Below the pieces are notes generated by a model. The model saw only the letters and a program-made list of their open reading frames with translations. It was not told the DNA's origin and ran no database searches. The translations under genes and the position numbers were made by a program. From positions 555,773-608,008 of the forward strand of contig NMRA01000245.1 in assembly GCA_002633005.1 (NCBI GenBank): a DNA stretch of 52,236 bases, read 5' to 3'. Numbering within the stretch: the stretch's first letter is position 1; every line of letters begins with the position of its first letter. This document shows positions 11,701-26,100 of the stretch, piece by piece. This stretch comes from Phoronis australis (Eukaryota > Phoronida > Phoronidae).

Positions 11701-14700
11701 GTGTAAACTAAGGCCCCTGCACTTATATTCAGCAGATTTCATTTTTTAAATCACAATTTTTGGTTAAATGTTTTGTTCGCAGACACGTGTGCCTACAAGC
11801 TTCACTAACAGGCATGCTTCGTTCAGCAGCGTGTCTCAAAACTGGTGCTATTAGGTACGACTGTGCCTACAAACATTTCTGGAAATAACTTTGAAATACA
11901 TGTCAAGATCGGGTATAGAGAACATCGAGCAAAGTGGCAGAACAGAATGGCACCTAGCAATGCAGTTCCAAAGTGACATCCACTCCACTTATAGAATGAA
12001 GTTGGAGAAAAGAAAATATCTGGGAGAACTTGCTCTCCCAACCAACTCACCACAAAACTAAACATGTTTAATGCCCATGTTATGCCCACCTCGTAGAGAC
12101 ACCTGTTGATTTAAAACTGGGTGTTTTAAAGTCAAATATCATTCACATGCATCTACACTAGTCTTACTGCTTGGTTATACTCATTACTTGAACATCGGCA
12201 TACAACATGAATTTAGGCCCGTAGGTCTAAATGGATGCAAATACAACAATGAGTTGACGACACATAAAACGCCGAGAGATTAGCTTACATCCAAAATTCT
12301 CTTCTCAAACTTTTCTTTGTCTTTAGGATCTCCCTAGAAAAAAAAACATAATATATGAATTTGCAGGCCACAGGGCATATTGTTGAATTCAAATAATGTA
12401 CTTTCAGATGCCATTTCATTTTCAAAATGCTATTAGAAAGTATTCCATTTAGGCATGAGGTTTAGGAGACACAACTGTGAAAGAGAAAAAAACAAAACAG
12501 CCGTTAGTAGGTGCCACAGGAGTCGGAGACATACAAAAACCATCGTCAGCTATGCTCTTGCCAACAGGATCACATACACAAATTTTCATAATAATGCTTA
12601 GAGTGGTTTGTTGGATAAAGAAGTAGACACCAAAAAATAGATTCAAATATGGCTACTCGATGGCATCCAGCACATCAAATCTATCTGAAGATGGAAATGT
12701 GTCATTGCCTCTTTAATAGAAAACTATTTGCCAAATTTCATGACACAAGCGACGCGAAGCTCTGAAATGTGTCCACGACTACACTGCAAGCAGTGTGCAC
12801 CTAAGGGTGTTTTAATCACAAAAATAGCATTTTGATGGTGCAGAATACGTAGTTAAGAGAGGGCATCGCCTCTTTTAACACAAAACTATTTGCCAAATAT
12901 TATGAAAATCCTCCAAGGAACTGCAAAGAAACAGAGGCAAACTTGAAAAAATAAATTCTCATTAGGAAATACTGTGGTAGTTGAATCTGTCCATCTGTTG
13001 CCAAATTAATAGGAATACACTTTCCATATAGTGATCTTGCAAGGGGTTTAGTAGATACAGCCGCAGATGCGAAGAAAATATCACTAGGTGGCACCACAAT
13101 AGTTGGATCCATCTGAAAATCCACGTCAGTGGTGCTCTTGACAACAGGACCACATCTGCCAATTTACATCAGGATCTCCTGTGGGAGTATAAATATCTGT
13201 CTCGGAACCGAGTAGAAAAATTACCACTAGGGGGCACACCGGTAGTCCAATCCGTCCGAAAATTTGCTCACACATGCTCTCCCATCAATGATAAAAACAT
13301 GTCTGCAAAATTTCATGAATAACCATCGAGGTTTTTGGGGGTACGAAAAGATAGACAAACAGGGATAACAGCATAATCCACCCCCATAGAAATGTGGGTG
13401 CATAAGATTCACTTGGGGACTGATAACTAGATGGGATAGTAGGCCATTTAACCATCCACTCAACTCATCATTTTATAGAATAACCAGGATGATCTTTAGA
13501 TGAGTCATTGGTGATCAATAAGCAGGACCGTTATGAATCTCCCATGACTGCTCTAAAGGAACTACATGCTTATTTTCATGAGAGCGATCAACAGGTACCC
13601 GTTTTGTCTTGACATTCTCCGCAGCTGTCTTGATGGTGTTCCAAGTCTTCTGAAAGGTCTTCTTCTGTGCACCGACGACCGACACAATCTGGTCTGTCTT
13701 CCTAATGCCAAAGTGATGTTTACGGCAAAGCTGAAAACAGGCAAGTAAACTACAAAACCGGAACTTGACATGATTGTTTAATAACACCAAACAGTAATTT
13801 AAAGGAAATAAAAGGTTCCAAAAAATGCTCACACTTTTTCGAGTCAACATGAAACAAACTGAAAACCTAAAAAACAAGAGTTACATCACACCGATCACGA
13901 GGGCGTTGTCAGAATACCATATATCGTGGCGAGTGCCATGTGACTGGAGGACGATGGTTGTCCATGTTAAGAACATTTCACCTGACATTTCATGTTGCAT
14001 TGTAAGCGTCTCGTGTTTTATAGGTGAGTCATGTTAACAATATGAAGAATATTACTTCTTTTTCTTAGCAACAGTTAAAGCGACTTTAAGCCCGTTTCAT
14101 CCAAGAAGCAAACTTTTGATTTGATTTAGATCACTTAGCTCTACAAAACTGGTTTAACTAGTTCCTTGGTCAAGAGGGAAGTAATTTCGGATTTGCAAAG
14201 AGCACCGTCTCCTTTCTTTATTTCTTGAGACAAAGCTTGGTGCCTCAAATGACACGCCATAGCAATCTAACTTGTACATCTTTGTCTACAGCAATAACGA
14301 GATGTCAGTTCTTTCAAAGCACTAAAATCACCGTTACTGTATAGTGGATGCTTGTCTCTTTATTGTAATGTATTCCTGCTAGGGCTCAGTTTGGGTTTTA
14401 CCCAGTGTTCAGTTGTTGACCGCGTAGATCAAGTTGGCCTGTGACGATGTGCGGAAACAAGTGGAGATTACTTCAATTAACACTGATAAACTGTTAGCGA
14501 GGCACTGGTGCTGAACGTTCTAGTGACTGCTTAGATGTCGTCAAACTATTGAGCAAGTGTTTGTCGATGTAGTGAGCGTATTCAACTGACTAGACAGCTA
14601 CGTCTGCCGTTGTGCGTGGAACTCATCTGCAACATTTAGCTCGAAGCTGTGGACTACATGGGGACACTAGGAGATGACGGCGACTCGAGATACCACAAGC

Positions 14701-17700
14701 TCAAATGTGGTGTTGGCGTTCAACAATGAGGTTCGTCCCAGCCTTCGTCCCTGTGTTGTGTTCAGTGTTTTGTATATTAACTTGTCAAGTGCGTGTAAAT
14801 ATTGTTAATAGATGTAAATGCTGCACAAGGAGTTGCTATGTTTGTTTGCACTACCTTAAACAACTCAAGTTTGACTAAGGAACAAATTAATACAAATTTC
14901 AAAATGTTAACTGGTGCAAATCAATTTTTTTGAGATAGAACGCAATTTGACAGCTGCTTTAAATTTTACTTTTTAAATGATTAAAAAATTTTGTACATTT
15001 GAAGCAACTTCAACATTTCTAAAATTGACTTTAATGTTTGGTGCACACATAATTTGAGATTCATACAGTGTCCACAAGAAATCATGTCAATGCAACCATC
15101 CTTATTTTTAATCTTTTACCTTCAATAAGCCTTGTCCACACACAGCCTAATCTAGAACAACTTGCACTAGTGCAACTTACCCCACTTTTAAGTGGAGCGT
15201 CCACACACAAATATCGGATAACTAGGGTATGTTGTTGCTCTGTGCATGACAATGGACAGCTGATGTGAATACGGCATGCAAAAGAAGACACGTCTATACA
15301 TAACTGCAGCTGATAATAACTTCTGCCTTTCCCCAGGTTTGCGGCCACACAGTGATTAAAAGTGGTGAAAGTTACCCTAGAATAGTTACCCTACCTCAAT
15401 AAGGTGGAGTAAACTGTCACAAGTGGGGTAAGTTCCTCTGGCTTAAACAGCATCCAGACAGTCTCCAAACCTAGCGACAACTCATTCCAGGAGCAACTTG
15501 TTCTAAAGAGAATGTGAGTGTGGACTCAGTGTACTTACCTCAATGTCAAGGTCACCAATTTCTTTCTTGCTCAGCGGTAAAACTGTGATTCTGTTGATTC
15601 TGTAGACAGGAAGCTGGCTTGGTAAGTGTCCCACGAGTGTCTGCTGCCGAATCATGACTAGTCGCCACTCTCCATCTGTAGATGAGAAGTGCAAAAATTT
15701 TTAAAAAACAGTGCAGGCGGCCTGGCGTCGTCTGCGGTGCATGACATGCGCAGGCTTCATGGATGGGCCCATTGCACAAAACACCTGAGCTAAAAGCAAG
15801 AGAGACCCGTTATGGTCCTTAGAGAAGGAAGGTTTCAAGTCTGCCTGTCTCCTTTAAGAAAATGGACAGACGTTTCCATTCGTTGCCATGCATTATATGC
15901 AAAAATTTAACCTCCAACTTATATTTTTCAAGAATTTTGGTTATGACGGTAGATCTGAAAGTTCCATGTTTGACAGTTGGTAGAAACGATCTTACTGTAT
16001 CAATGCAGTTGTCTGTTCTGCTATCATTTGGTCAGGAAGGATTCTGCTGAAATTTCTCTTGAGAACAAATATAAAGGAGTACTTTGAAAATGTGTCAACA
16101 TTTTAGTAAATTTTAGTGTAATGTACAGCACTTGAGTCAAGAAATGAACAGTTAGGACAAAGGAATAGGAAATAATGATAGTTGTGGTGCATATGACTGC
16201 GTTCAAACAGGTCAACTTTTCCAAACATTCATAAATAGTGTCTCCTCTAATAATCAACGAACTGTAAAAATCATTACCTAGATTATATAGCCGCTAATCA
16301 GATTAAGATCTAGCCAGAGACTTATGTGGATGAAAAACTGAATTTGCTAGTTAGGTCATGTGATGCTTGGGAACAGAAAAGATTAACACGTTCTAGTCTA
16401 TGGTAATATGCCGCAGAACACAAAAATAGAATTCACAGGTGTCAGACCAACTACAGAGTTTCATAACTACCATGTGAATTGAAGTAGAAATCTGAGGGGG
16501 GGTTGTGGTGTTTTGATAAGTAAATATCTTAGTGTCTCTGAATTGGCAAATAAATTTCTTTATTTAACATATTTTGTAATTGCCCCATACGCTTGTAAGG
16601 ACTGTATCGCATATTTTGCAATCAGAGTCTCAATTCTCCCAATCGAGCATGTGATGGTATAAGCAGGTCTTCATCTAGAGAGTGTCTAGGGCATCCAAAT
16701 GGACACTCTGACTCAAATTTAGACACTCTATTTAAGACCCCTGTTCAACATTTGCACAGCCAAGTAAAGCACTGAAGTAATCATAGTTGTCCCTTTTAAC
16801 TAGCTAGCACAGCCAAGTAAAGCACTGAAGTAATCCTAGTTGTCCCTTTTAACTAGCTAGCTAGTTCTCAGATCTCGTAGGGCTTATCTAGAATAAAAAG
16901 TTGGTTTAGAAATGGATTCAAAGACACAAAAGTTTAGGGCAGAACCATGTGTCCAGACCACCTTTTCTCACAATAACAGCAATTTGGTTTAGGGTTATAA
17001 AAATGCTGCCGCACATTATTGGCCAATGACGCCTTGAGAAATTAGGAAACCCATTTTGGACGCCATGTTTTTGAAATTCTGGATGAAGCCCTGGGTATAA
17101 GCAGCGCCAACATTAGCCAAGAACAATGGATGACATACAACAAGTTTGATTTTTACATGAAGGAACTTATCGCTTTCGATGTAAACATTGGAATGAGTAC
17201 AGGTGCTGACGACATGCCAACAAGCCCTGTGTTCACCTGATCCTCATCCTGAGATACCAGTGCCTAAAAAAATATAAGCACAGCCCCAGAAATCAGTTTC
17301 GCATTTTATCCAGGTTCTCATTCACTCCTTTGCATACCTTCACTACTAAGACCGAGTTCAGAGGAATAAGAGACACCTTTGTGCAATGCTGGATTGTCTG
17401 CCAATAAAGCCAGGATTCAAACCCGGGTCTCCCAAACGGGAGTCCGAAGCTCATACCACTGTGCCACACTGTCTCCACAGCACCTGCAGAATCACTCACC
17501 AGGTTTCCTAACCTGAGACTGCCAATTGGCTGCATGACACTCGTGGTTATACAAAAGAGGATGCATTCATATTCGCACTATACTTAATCTTCTAACCTTC
17601 ATATCATACGTTTTATATTTTGCCCATCACTAATTTAACCATCTTCTACTATCATTCTGCAAGCGCAAGACAGAGAAATGTCAAAAACTTGACAAAAAGA

Positions 17701-20700
17701 CTCTAGTAATCTAATTCACCATTTTTCAATGTTCCCATGTGTAAAATGATAACTTCGGCAATTTTGCAGTGGGTCTTGTGGATGGTCAACTGACCAGGGG
17801 CATGCCTTTAATAAGGCGAGTTGTTACCTCGTCATGCAGAAAAGATACTCCGCCAACATTCTGACAACAGCGCCATCTGTCACTTAATTATGCCACCAAC
17901 AGTTGACAGAGATACAGTAAATATCTGTAACAGCTGGCCTCTCAGACCAACTACAAGCAACCACATGGCTAACACTTTCACAAAGAACAAATAAGCCAGA
18001 AATGAGAATGTTGAGCGCATTGTTTTTGCAGGTGCATTACTGGTAGTTAAAGTTTAGGTTATATCATAACTTATGGTATATAACACAAACTTTTACATCT
18101 GCTGAAAATGAGCCTAGTATTGAGAAAAACAAGCAAACTTAAAATGCTAACTTTTTGACACAGAAAAAATTTCTAGCATTTCCATCATTGAAATGAACTC
18201 AGATATATCTCCAATCATTTGTTAAGTGTCTTGGACATCCAGGGCATTTTATTCACGTGAACTAATCGTACAGCACAATTGACCCCTCTCTGCACGCACA
18301 CACGATTTGGCCAATAGGTGGCGTGCAGACCAGACTTGAAAATGTTGGTGATCTACACTTCCACGCCAGCTCAAGATTTACATACATATTTAGATGCAAC
18401 TGTATTGACAAACTGAATATTTAATAAGCAAGAGTTCTCAGGCCTCTTATACAAATCAATGCCTATGGCACAATCAATGGTATGAATGTCCACCATGGCG
18501 TTTAAGGATATCCACGGAGTTTACCAAGATTCAGAAATTGATCAAAGTCTTGTGTGCTAAGTACAAGAACTGCATGCTTTAGGCACTGACATCTAAAAAG
18601 GAATTTTGCCATAGCTAGCTCCTGATTCCAGAATAAACTTTTGAATTGATGCCTGTTAGCCGTTTCTGTGAAAACAAAGCTTTTAATCTTAAGATAAATT
18701 CCCTCCCTATTGAACACCTATAACAGAAAATACAACCCAGTTACACAAAATGCATTTAAGGGGGCACAGCGCTTGGAATCCGCTCACAACTGGTAACTAA
18801 ATGAAATTGTCACTAGAGGATGCTGCTGTAGTCGAATGTGCTTAAAAATTAAGTGGTGGCGACGTATTTCCATCACATACCTCAGAGTACAGTTTCCATG
18901 AAATCTCTCCATCAGTTCTGCAGATATCGTGCACCGCTTCCCCCCCAAAAAAAAACATTCAAATGCCCCTGGAGGGCAGGGCAGATTCAAAAGTGTTACA
19001 CGCAGCCCTAGTGATGCCCTACACCTTTGTGTCAATATCAAGATCCAACCAGCAGTTTTTGACATATCAAGCGGACACCCTGCCAAGCAAGGATGATGAC
19101 AATGCATGACCACGTACGTAGGTGCATAAAAAGCAAGACAAATAATACCAAAACTCCAATGACAAGACTATACAAGTGCCCCACAGATATTGCAGCACTG
19201 TGGGTAAATAGCGCAAGATTTAAGTGTCGCTGCATGATTTGGGACGGCTGTATTAGTTAATTATTGGCTTAACTAGACAAGTAGAGTCATAGGCGGATTT
19301 AGGGGGGCTCAGGCCCCCCCCCCCGGCTGCCGCAAGCAAAATGAAACAGCAAGAGCATGAAGAAATATTGAGTAAAGCAAGTAGGACCGGTAGCGGATGA
19401 GAGGGGGCTCAGACCAGCGGTGGAATTTTTTAGTCCACAGATAGACTTTCTGAACCGGAGGTCCACATCCCCGGCCGCTTGTGCCCATACCATCGCACTT
19501 TGCCCAATTCCCCCGAGGTAACATATTGGGCCCCCCTTATGGCATCCTAGATCCGCCACTGATAGTAAGTCAAGAAAAGATAGAATTCTAGCATCAATAA
19601 GAACATCAATGGACTCGCGACATAGTTTGCAATTTGACCACGTTAAATTTTTGCAAAAGACAGCTGGTTGTGCAGATTGAGTTCATTTGATTAATACTTT
19701 CTGAAGACTGGATAATTCAATTCAACTTCAAACTGTCGGATGAAAACATTTGACTCAGTCAACGGAGCGACTACCGGTACTTGAAAACTCATGGCACGAG
19801 AGGGAATTCTAATGGCAATGAACAGTTAACCTTGGACGCTTGTTCAGAAATAATAATTGCATAGTCAATCTGACCTCATAACGCCAACAAGGCAACAGTC
19901 TAATGGTATTCTAATTACCCGGATTTTGCACAAACACTCCTGTACATGCTGCCATTGGCCACAATAATTTTTTCACAGTTTGCACTTTGCTGCCAAAGGA
20001 ACAAGGTCTGCAAGTTTCAAAGAAAACGAGACTTAATAAGAAACAGGAGGAGTAATTAGCACCTCAGTTACCATGCTAAACGCTATTACATAACAAATGG
20101 CATCACTGTTAATAAAGTCATAATTCTATTATCTTGATGCCACTGCTCTCACTGACTGCTAACATGAACCACATTCATAAGGGACTCCAAGTTTTTCAAT
20201 TCAGTGCTGTGTTGGTGACATATTAGAGGACCCTATTAAAGAAAATAAGCTTACATTTGGGGCTCTAGAAAGGGAAAAATATGACATTTCAAAATACAGG
20301 ACCTGGGGGTTCACTACCCCAGAATTGAAAATGGACATGAGCTTACAGGAATACAGGTGAAGCCATTTGAGGGGTGCACAGCAAAGCAAATGGTGTAACA
20401 TACATAGGCAAAAAATTGAGTCTTCCCACGGCTGGTTTATTTGGATCGGAAATCATCATTACAGTCAACAGTGATAAGAGTCAATTGTTACCACAACTGA
20501 TGCTGTTCTGTATCTGGCCATATTGGATTACTTCACTAAACACCTTTCAAGAAGGCACTAAATGCTAAACACCTTGAGAAAGCCCCTGAAATAGCATAAA
20601 TGGTTCTGATTCTGAAACCTGCGCCTCACTGTTATAAGAAAAAAATACCCGCCCACATCGTTTTAGCAACATTATTTCAAAAGCAACGCAAAAATATTAA

Positions 20701-23153
20701 AATTTTTGATCAAACTGGATTGGCAGCTCAACAACATTCACCTCTGATTTGGTTTTGAGAAGCGGCCAGTCCGCCGGTAGGCAGAGTGTGAGTCAAGAGC
20801 GACAATGAACCACTGTGACTGTAGCCAAGTACTATATGCTAGTAAAATATGATGAGGGGAAATCTGTGAACATATAATGATCTCACTCTATAAAATAATA
20901 ATAATAATAATAATACGGAAGCAAAATGTTATTTTAGGGAAGGTCGAATAAAGTTTATAAAATCAACCATCATAATAATGATTACTTCTCAAAGTTTTAT
21001 GCAAATACACAGGGGTGAGCAAGGAAAGGCAGTAGGACTGTCACACACGCATTCACACTTCATTTAATAGTAATAACAACAGTAATAATGATATTAAATT
21101 TATACATAACCGAAATTCATTGTAGTCCAGAGGCTCTCCAACAGTCTAGTTTCCCTGTCGTCCAGTTCTTTTTTGTTTTTTGAAATTATGAAATGTAATT
21201 CCAATTTAATTCATAAGGAATGATTTTGAATAAAAACCAATCTGGGTGTAATTGTTGTTGATTACATATTAATAAATATAATAAATATAATAAATATAAT
21301 AAATATAATAAATATAATAAATATAATAATGAGCCATATCAATGACATAATTTACCTACAGAGAACTCAAACGGTATAACAAGAATCCCTTTTCTAATAT
21401 CTTGATAACTTCCTTTGAAGAAAGATGTCAAAATGCATTGAACAATGATCTAGAATCTTTGCACCATATTAAAATGTAAGAACAGATGTCCAGTCTTCTG
21501 TACTAGATTATACTCAGGGCATCTGTCTGTATAAACAATCTTCATCTTGTTTTACAAAGAGTGAGTATAGGCTCTGTTATGCAACAGCATGGTTTGACAG
21601 GAAGTGTGAAAGGCATAGAATACATTTTTTGATATCTCGTTTCGAATAATGCTGATTCAGAAGTAATTTTTGTAATTGTCTGGTTTTTTGCAATACAAAA
21701 TACTTTTATTTTTTTCTTTTGCAATTTCATTGTGATCAAAGCAAATCTCATCGCTACAGCCAAAGAATGTGATAATTTTATAAAATTGTTTTTTAAATAA
21801 AAAGATACTACTGAAGTAAATTCCATGATATGAAAATCTCTTAATTTATATTTTGCATTGAGGACTTAAAAAGATAATAAAATACTAGTATCAGTTTATT
21901 TTCAGCACCAATACAGTCATTTGATCAACCACAAATCCATTATTAGCGAAATCTTTATAGTATAATTACTTAATGTGTTAACTCCTTGTTATGTCATATA
22001 ATCTGTTCACCATCAGACACATATTTTAAATACAACATGACTGAACTGTTCACTTACATACACTACAGCACTGTTCAATAAAATCATTATTCACAGACCT
22101 ACATGACCATTATCAGTTCAGGACTATAGTTTCAAAGAATACAATGGGGATAAAACTTCCAAATTCCACGTTCGGGAGATTGGAGTCTTTAATCCCAGTT
22201 AGCAAATAAAAATACGATGCGTATAGAGATTACGTAAACATATGTTCATCTTACTCTATATAATATTAAAAATAATAATGAAATATGATGTGAGAAAATC
22301 TGGGAATATAATGTTGAGATCTTACTCCAAATAACAAAAATAATGATAATGGTGATGGTGAAAATAATAAGTCTAACTTCTAAGAACTTGTTTTTGAAAG
22401 AAATTATGTTTAAACCTCATAATAGTTGAGGTAGTGCTCCAAGTATGTTATGGCCATACTTAAGAAGCAAGCCCGCACAGTATAAACAAGCAATTTTGAA
22501 CAGTTCAGTTTGGATTCCCTGTTGTGCAGAACACCATTAAGTACATATTTTCTGAATTGCACAATTATTTATTCTCACACGACCGCTATTTTTAGTGAAA
22601 ATTATAATTTTTTTAACAAAAATTTTGAAAATCTTAACTGCAAGCAACCTGGTGTTTGAACTATGTAATCTAACCACCAACATGCAGAGAACTGTATTTT
22701 AGATTTTTTTAAACCTCAAACATGATAGATAATAGCCAACAAAGTCTCGTTTTAAAACAAAGTCACAAGCTTTCATTTTGACTGCCAAACGAGAAACGAT
22801 TCCCTCAGGCATAAGCTATAAAATGAGCGTACAATGTTTCGTGTGAATGCACACATGAGCTAAAACACTGATAACGTTTTGCCACATAATCGAAATCAAT
22901 TGAAATCGCATCAAACGACGAGCATATTTTGCATATAAATAATGCAATTACAAAATGTAAACGTACTAATCAGAAATCCAGACATAATTTCATAAAATAC
23001 ATAAATATTGCATTTTTAAAAACATTCCACCAAGCAATGTTACCGAGCTTATTTTAGGAGGTCCAAAAATGGGCAATTGAAACTTTAAGATTTAAGTGCT
23101 GTCCAAACACAGACTTATCCTAAAACAAGTTACTTTCACCTTCCTATAGTTTA

Positions 23154-23186
<33 letters not shown>

Positions 23187-26100
23187 CGTGCAAGTTGTTC
23201 TAAGGTAAGTCTGTGTGTAGGCGGGATTTAAAGTGGAACTTGCACACTAATTAACCTATCGCCAGGATTTTGAGTGACGGTTTAACTGACCATTTAGAAC
23301 TCATCATTGACACACCTTTGTTTCTAAGCTGCCATTTTACCCGACAAACAACAGGTTGCCATGTAAAACTTATTGTTTGTTAGTTGACATTACGCAAGGG
23401 GGTGGAGCTTGCGATAGGTCAATTCCATATTTCTGTGATTGCTTAGTCAAATCAGTTAGAAACACAACATACATCGACAATGTGAATACGATGTCGGTTG
23501 AAAATTGCCAAATGATTTTAAGAACGAGTTTTGTGTCGAAAACAATCCGCCGTGTATCACTCAACCGTGTTCAGTAAGTATCGTGACATGGTGTTGGGGA
23601 ATAATACTTCATGATGTGGGTTATGTGAGACCTTAAGGTACGTCATAAGTTTAAAGGTCACCTATTCACAGAATTTTTTGTTTTCACATTTACAATTTGT
23701 CAATGATAACAACTGCACTTTGTTTAGCGTAGATGATGTTCAAATTGCATTGTCGTTTAGTTCCAGCTACACATTAGCATAGTTAGAAGCTTGCAAATGC
23801 ACCTATAAAACAACTTTGAGGCAGTTTAACACGCCAAACTACAGATTGTTTCAACTATGGGCAGGGCACAGCTATTGGGAAAAAGCAAAAGCATTGAATC
23901 ATCTTATTTCAGATGCAAAATCAAAATAGAATTACACTGAGCAAGTGAAACATGAACATGATAACAACCACATCATGCATGGCACGTTAGTCATGAGAGT
24001 CACGCACGCATAAGATTTGGCTTTAGAACACTAAAAGTAAAACCTAGACGTCATCAGAATAGAAAAAGTCAATGCAATAAAAAATAGTTCCACTGTAACA
24101 CTTTATGAACAGTCTTTAATACTTACCAGGGTGTATTTTTATTTTTCCAATAATCCCATGAATCTGACCCAGACAAACTGGATTCCAGGCAGCACACAGC
24201 TCATGACCTGCAATTAATCAGAATTCCCATAAAACGCACTTTCTGAAATCGACTAGCTTGACGTAACTGTAACTAATCCAGGTTTGATTTCAGAGAATAG
24301 TCACTTTAATATGTTAAAAGCCAGAGTTAAGTGGGGAATTCTCCAATAACATTTATTTAGAGTTAAAACATGAATTTGTAGACTATGACAAAACAGATCT
24401 TTCGTTACCAGAGCTGTAGCCCTGGTCAAAGCCCTAGGTCATTATACTGGGTGGCCGGCAGCAGGTACCGCATATGCACATATTTATACCTAAGTGCAAA
24501 GGTGTACCAATATTCAGAGTTTAAAAAATGTCTACGTGCAAAACAATTGAATAACTTAGACAAAATGCAGAATTTTAAGAACGTATGTGAATGACGTTTG
24601 ACTTGTGATAATTATAATATTCAACATTTTTGAAAAAATCTAATAACTGTGAATGGGTGTTATAGAATAATCAAACAACGTGGACGTTTAGAAGGGAAAA
24701 ATTGGGGCTGGGTATATTCAATAAATTGTTTTGCAGCATCAGATATTTACTAAAGTTAAATCTCATACACACGCAGACTTACCACAAAACAACTTGTAAC
24801 TAATGCAACTTGTCCACTTTAAGTGGAGTGTCCACACACAGCTGGTAATTATTTGTGCCTTGCAACAGGTTTGCGGCCACAAAGCAATTAGAAGTGACGC
24901 AACTTACCCTAGAACCAGTTACCCTACCTCGATAAGGTGGAGTAAGTTGTCACGAGTGGGACAAGTTGCGCTAGTTTTATTACCGTCTAGACAGCCCCAA
25001 AACCTAGCAACAACTCGTTTTGGGAGTAACTAATGTTCTAGTGTAAGCCTGCGTGTGGGTGACACTTAAGATTGAGAGTTTTTAACATAAGGCCCAGCAC
25101 CATTTACATATCAGTGATAAACTAAATTAAAAATAAATTACATTGACTACAATCATACACCTATGCAAGCCACATTTAATTTACTCACAATTGTTCAATC
25201 AGGACATTTTGTATGGTAAATTTTAACATGGTCGATTTGCACAATAGCACAATCCTGGAAGGTGGCACGTGGGAAATAATCAGATTTAACATTGGTACCT
25301 CACTTCAAGACTGAATCGCCACGCAAAGCATGCTTGACAGCAAAAACTCTACAATCTAGGACAGTCTCTAGTATTTGGGACACGGAAAATCCCACAAATA
25401 TTGAATTTATTTTCTTAATTCTGGAATTTTGCAAAAGGGCAATTTTTCCGTTCGCCAAATATTTCAAATTTCGGATGTTTTCAATCTACAGAGTGAGCAA
25501 TTATGTCATCTTTCCCGTGATTCTTGAATTTGGGACTACCAACATTGTCTAGTTCTAGAATTTGGGACATTAGCTCTGACCATGAGCAAAACAATTATCT
25601 TTTCACTGTCTTAAATTATAGAATTTTTAAGGTAAACCTGGTTTCGGCCAATTACCAGATATGAAGAACGACTTTTCCCTCCACCTCTCTAAACTAAAAC
25701 AATGCTCTGTAACTCTCATCAATTCTCAAAAGTTTGGAGCAAATTTGAAAACTCTTTACGAAGTCTGATCAACTGTCAAGTGTGACGAACGCTTTCTGCG
25801 AGTAACCCAACAACTGAATGGAAAAATTTTTACACTGGGCACAAATTTTGCTAGATTAATACTAGGGAAAATTATTCTTAATGTATGCCATTTCTTAATA
25901 CAGTTAAAATTCCAACCGTTGTCTATACCATAAACCACTGGTGCTGGCCGGGCATGAGCTAGCTGTATTGTACTGAATGTGTAGTGTCACTGTCTCCCAA
26001 TAGGGTGGCTTATCTTTCCAGTACTTATGAAATCTTTAGGTATGCGGCAGCTCGTGGGATTAATCCCATGTAATGTTTTTCCTGAAATGTTTCTGGGATA

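Larger units (their letters stand above)
12490..13330. repeat. Degenerate tandem array with CTCF-like cores
   Basis: Units of roughly 120-145 bp (some longer) repeat the order: (C)CACTAGGTGGCAC, then TAGTTGGATCCATCTGAAAA, then GGTGCTCTTGACAACAGGA, then TTTGCCAAATTTCATGA-like sequence. Clear unit starts are near 12505, 12960, 13081 and 13224. It fills most of INPP5F intron 4. Related sequence occurs at 18.8, 41.3-41.9 and 48.3-48.8 kb. Confidence 0.6.
15676..24126. other. INPP5F intron 2, 8.45 kb
   Basis: Contains the SINE head at 17401, the 53-bp duplication at 16754, a fragment of the CTCF-core repeat near 18.8 kb, the family A MITE at 19289, two AAT-rich repeats and the short family B MITE. 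No convincing exon of another gene is seen on either strand. Confidence 0.6.

Noticed and set aside
14380-14780. Solo LTR or exon in INPP5F intron 3
   Set aside because: The stretch is less AT-rich than its flanks, but I found no terminal repeats, target duplication or open frame.
23356-23577. 73-aa plus-strand frame ending at a GTAAGT donor
   Set aside because: It overlaps an equally long antisense frame, has no recognisable homology and no upstream acceptor of note.
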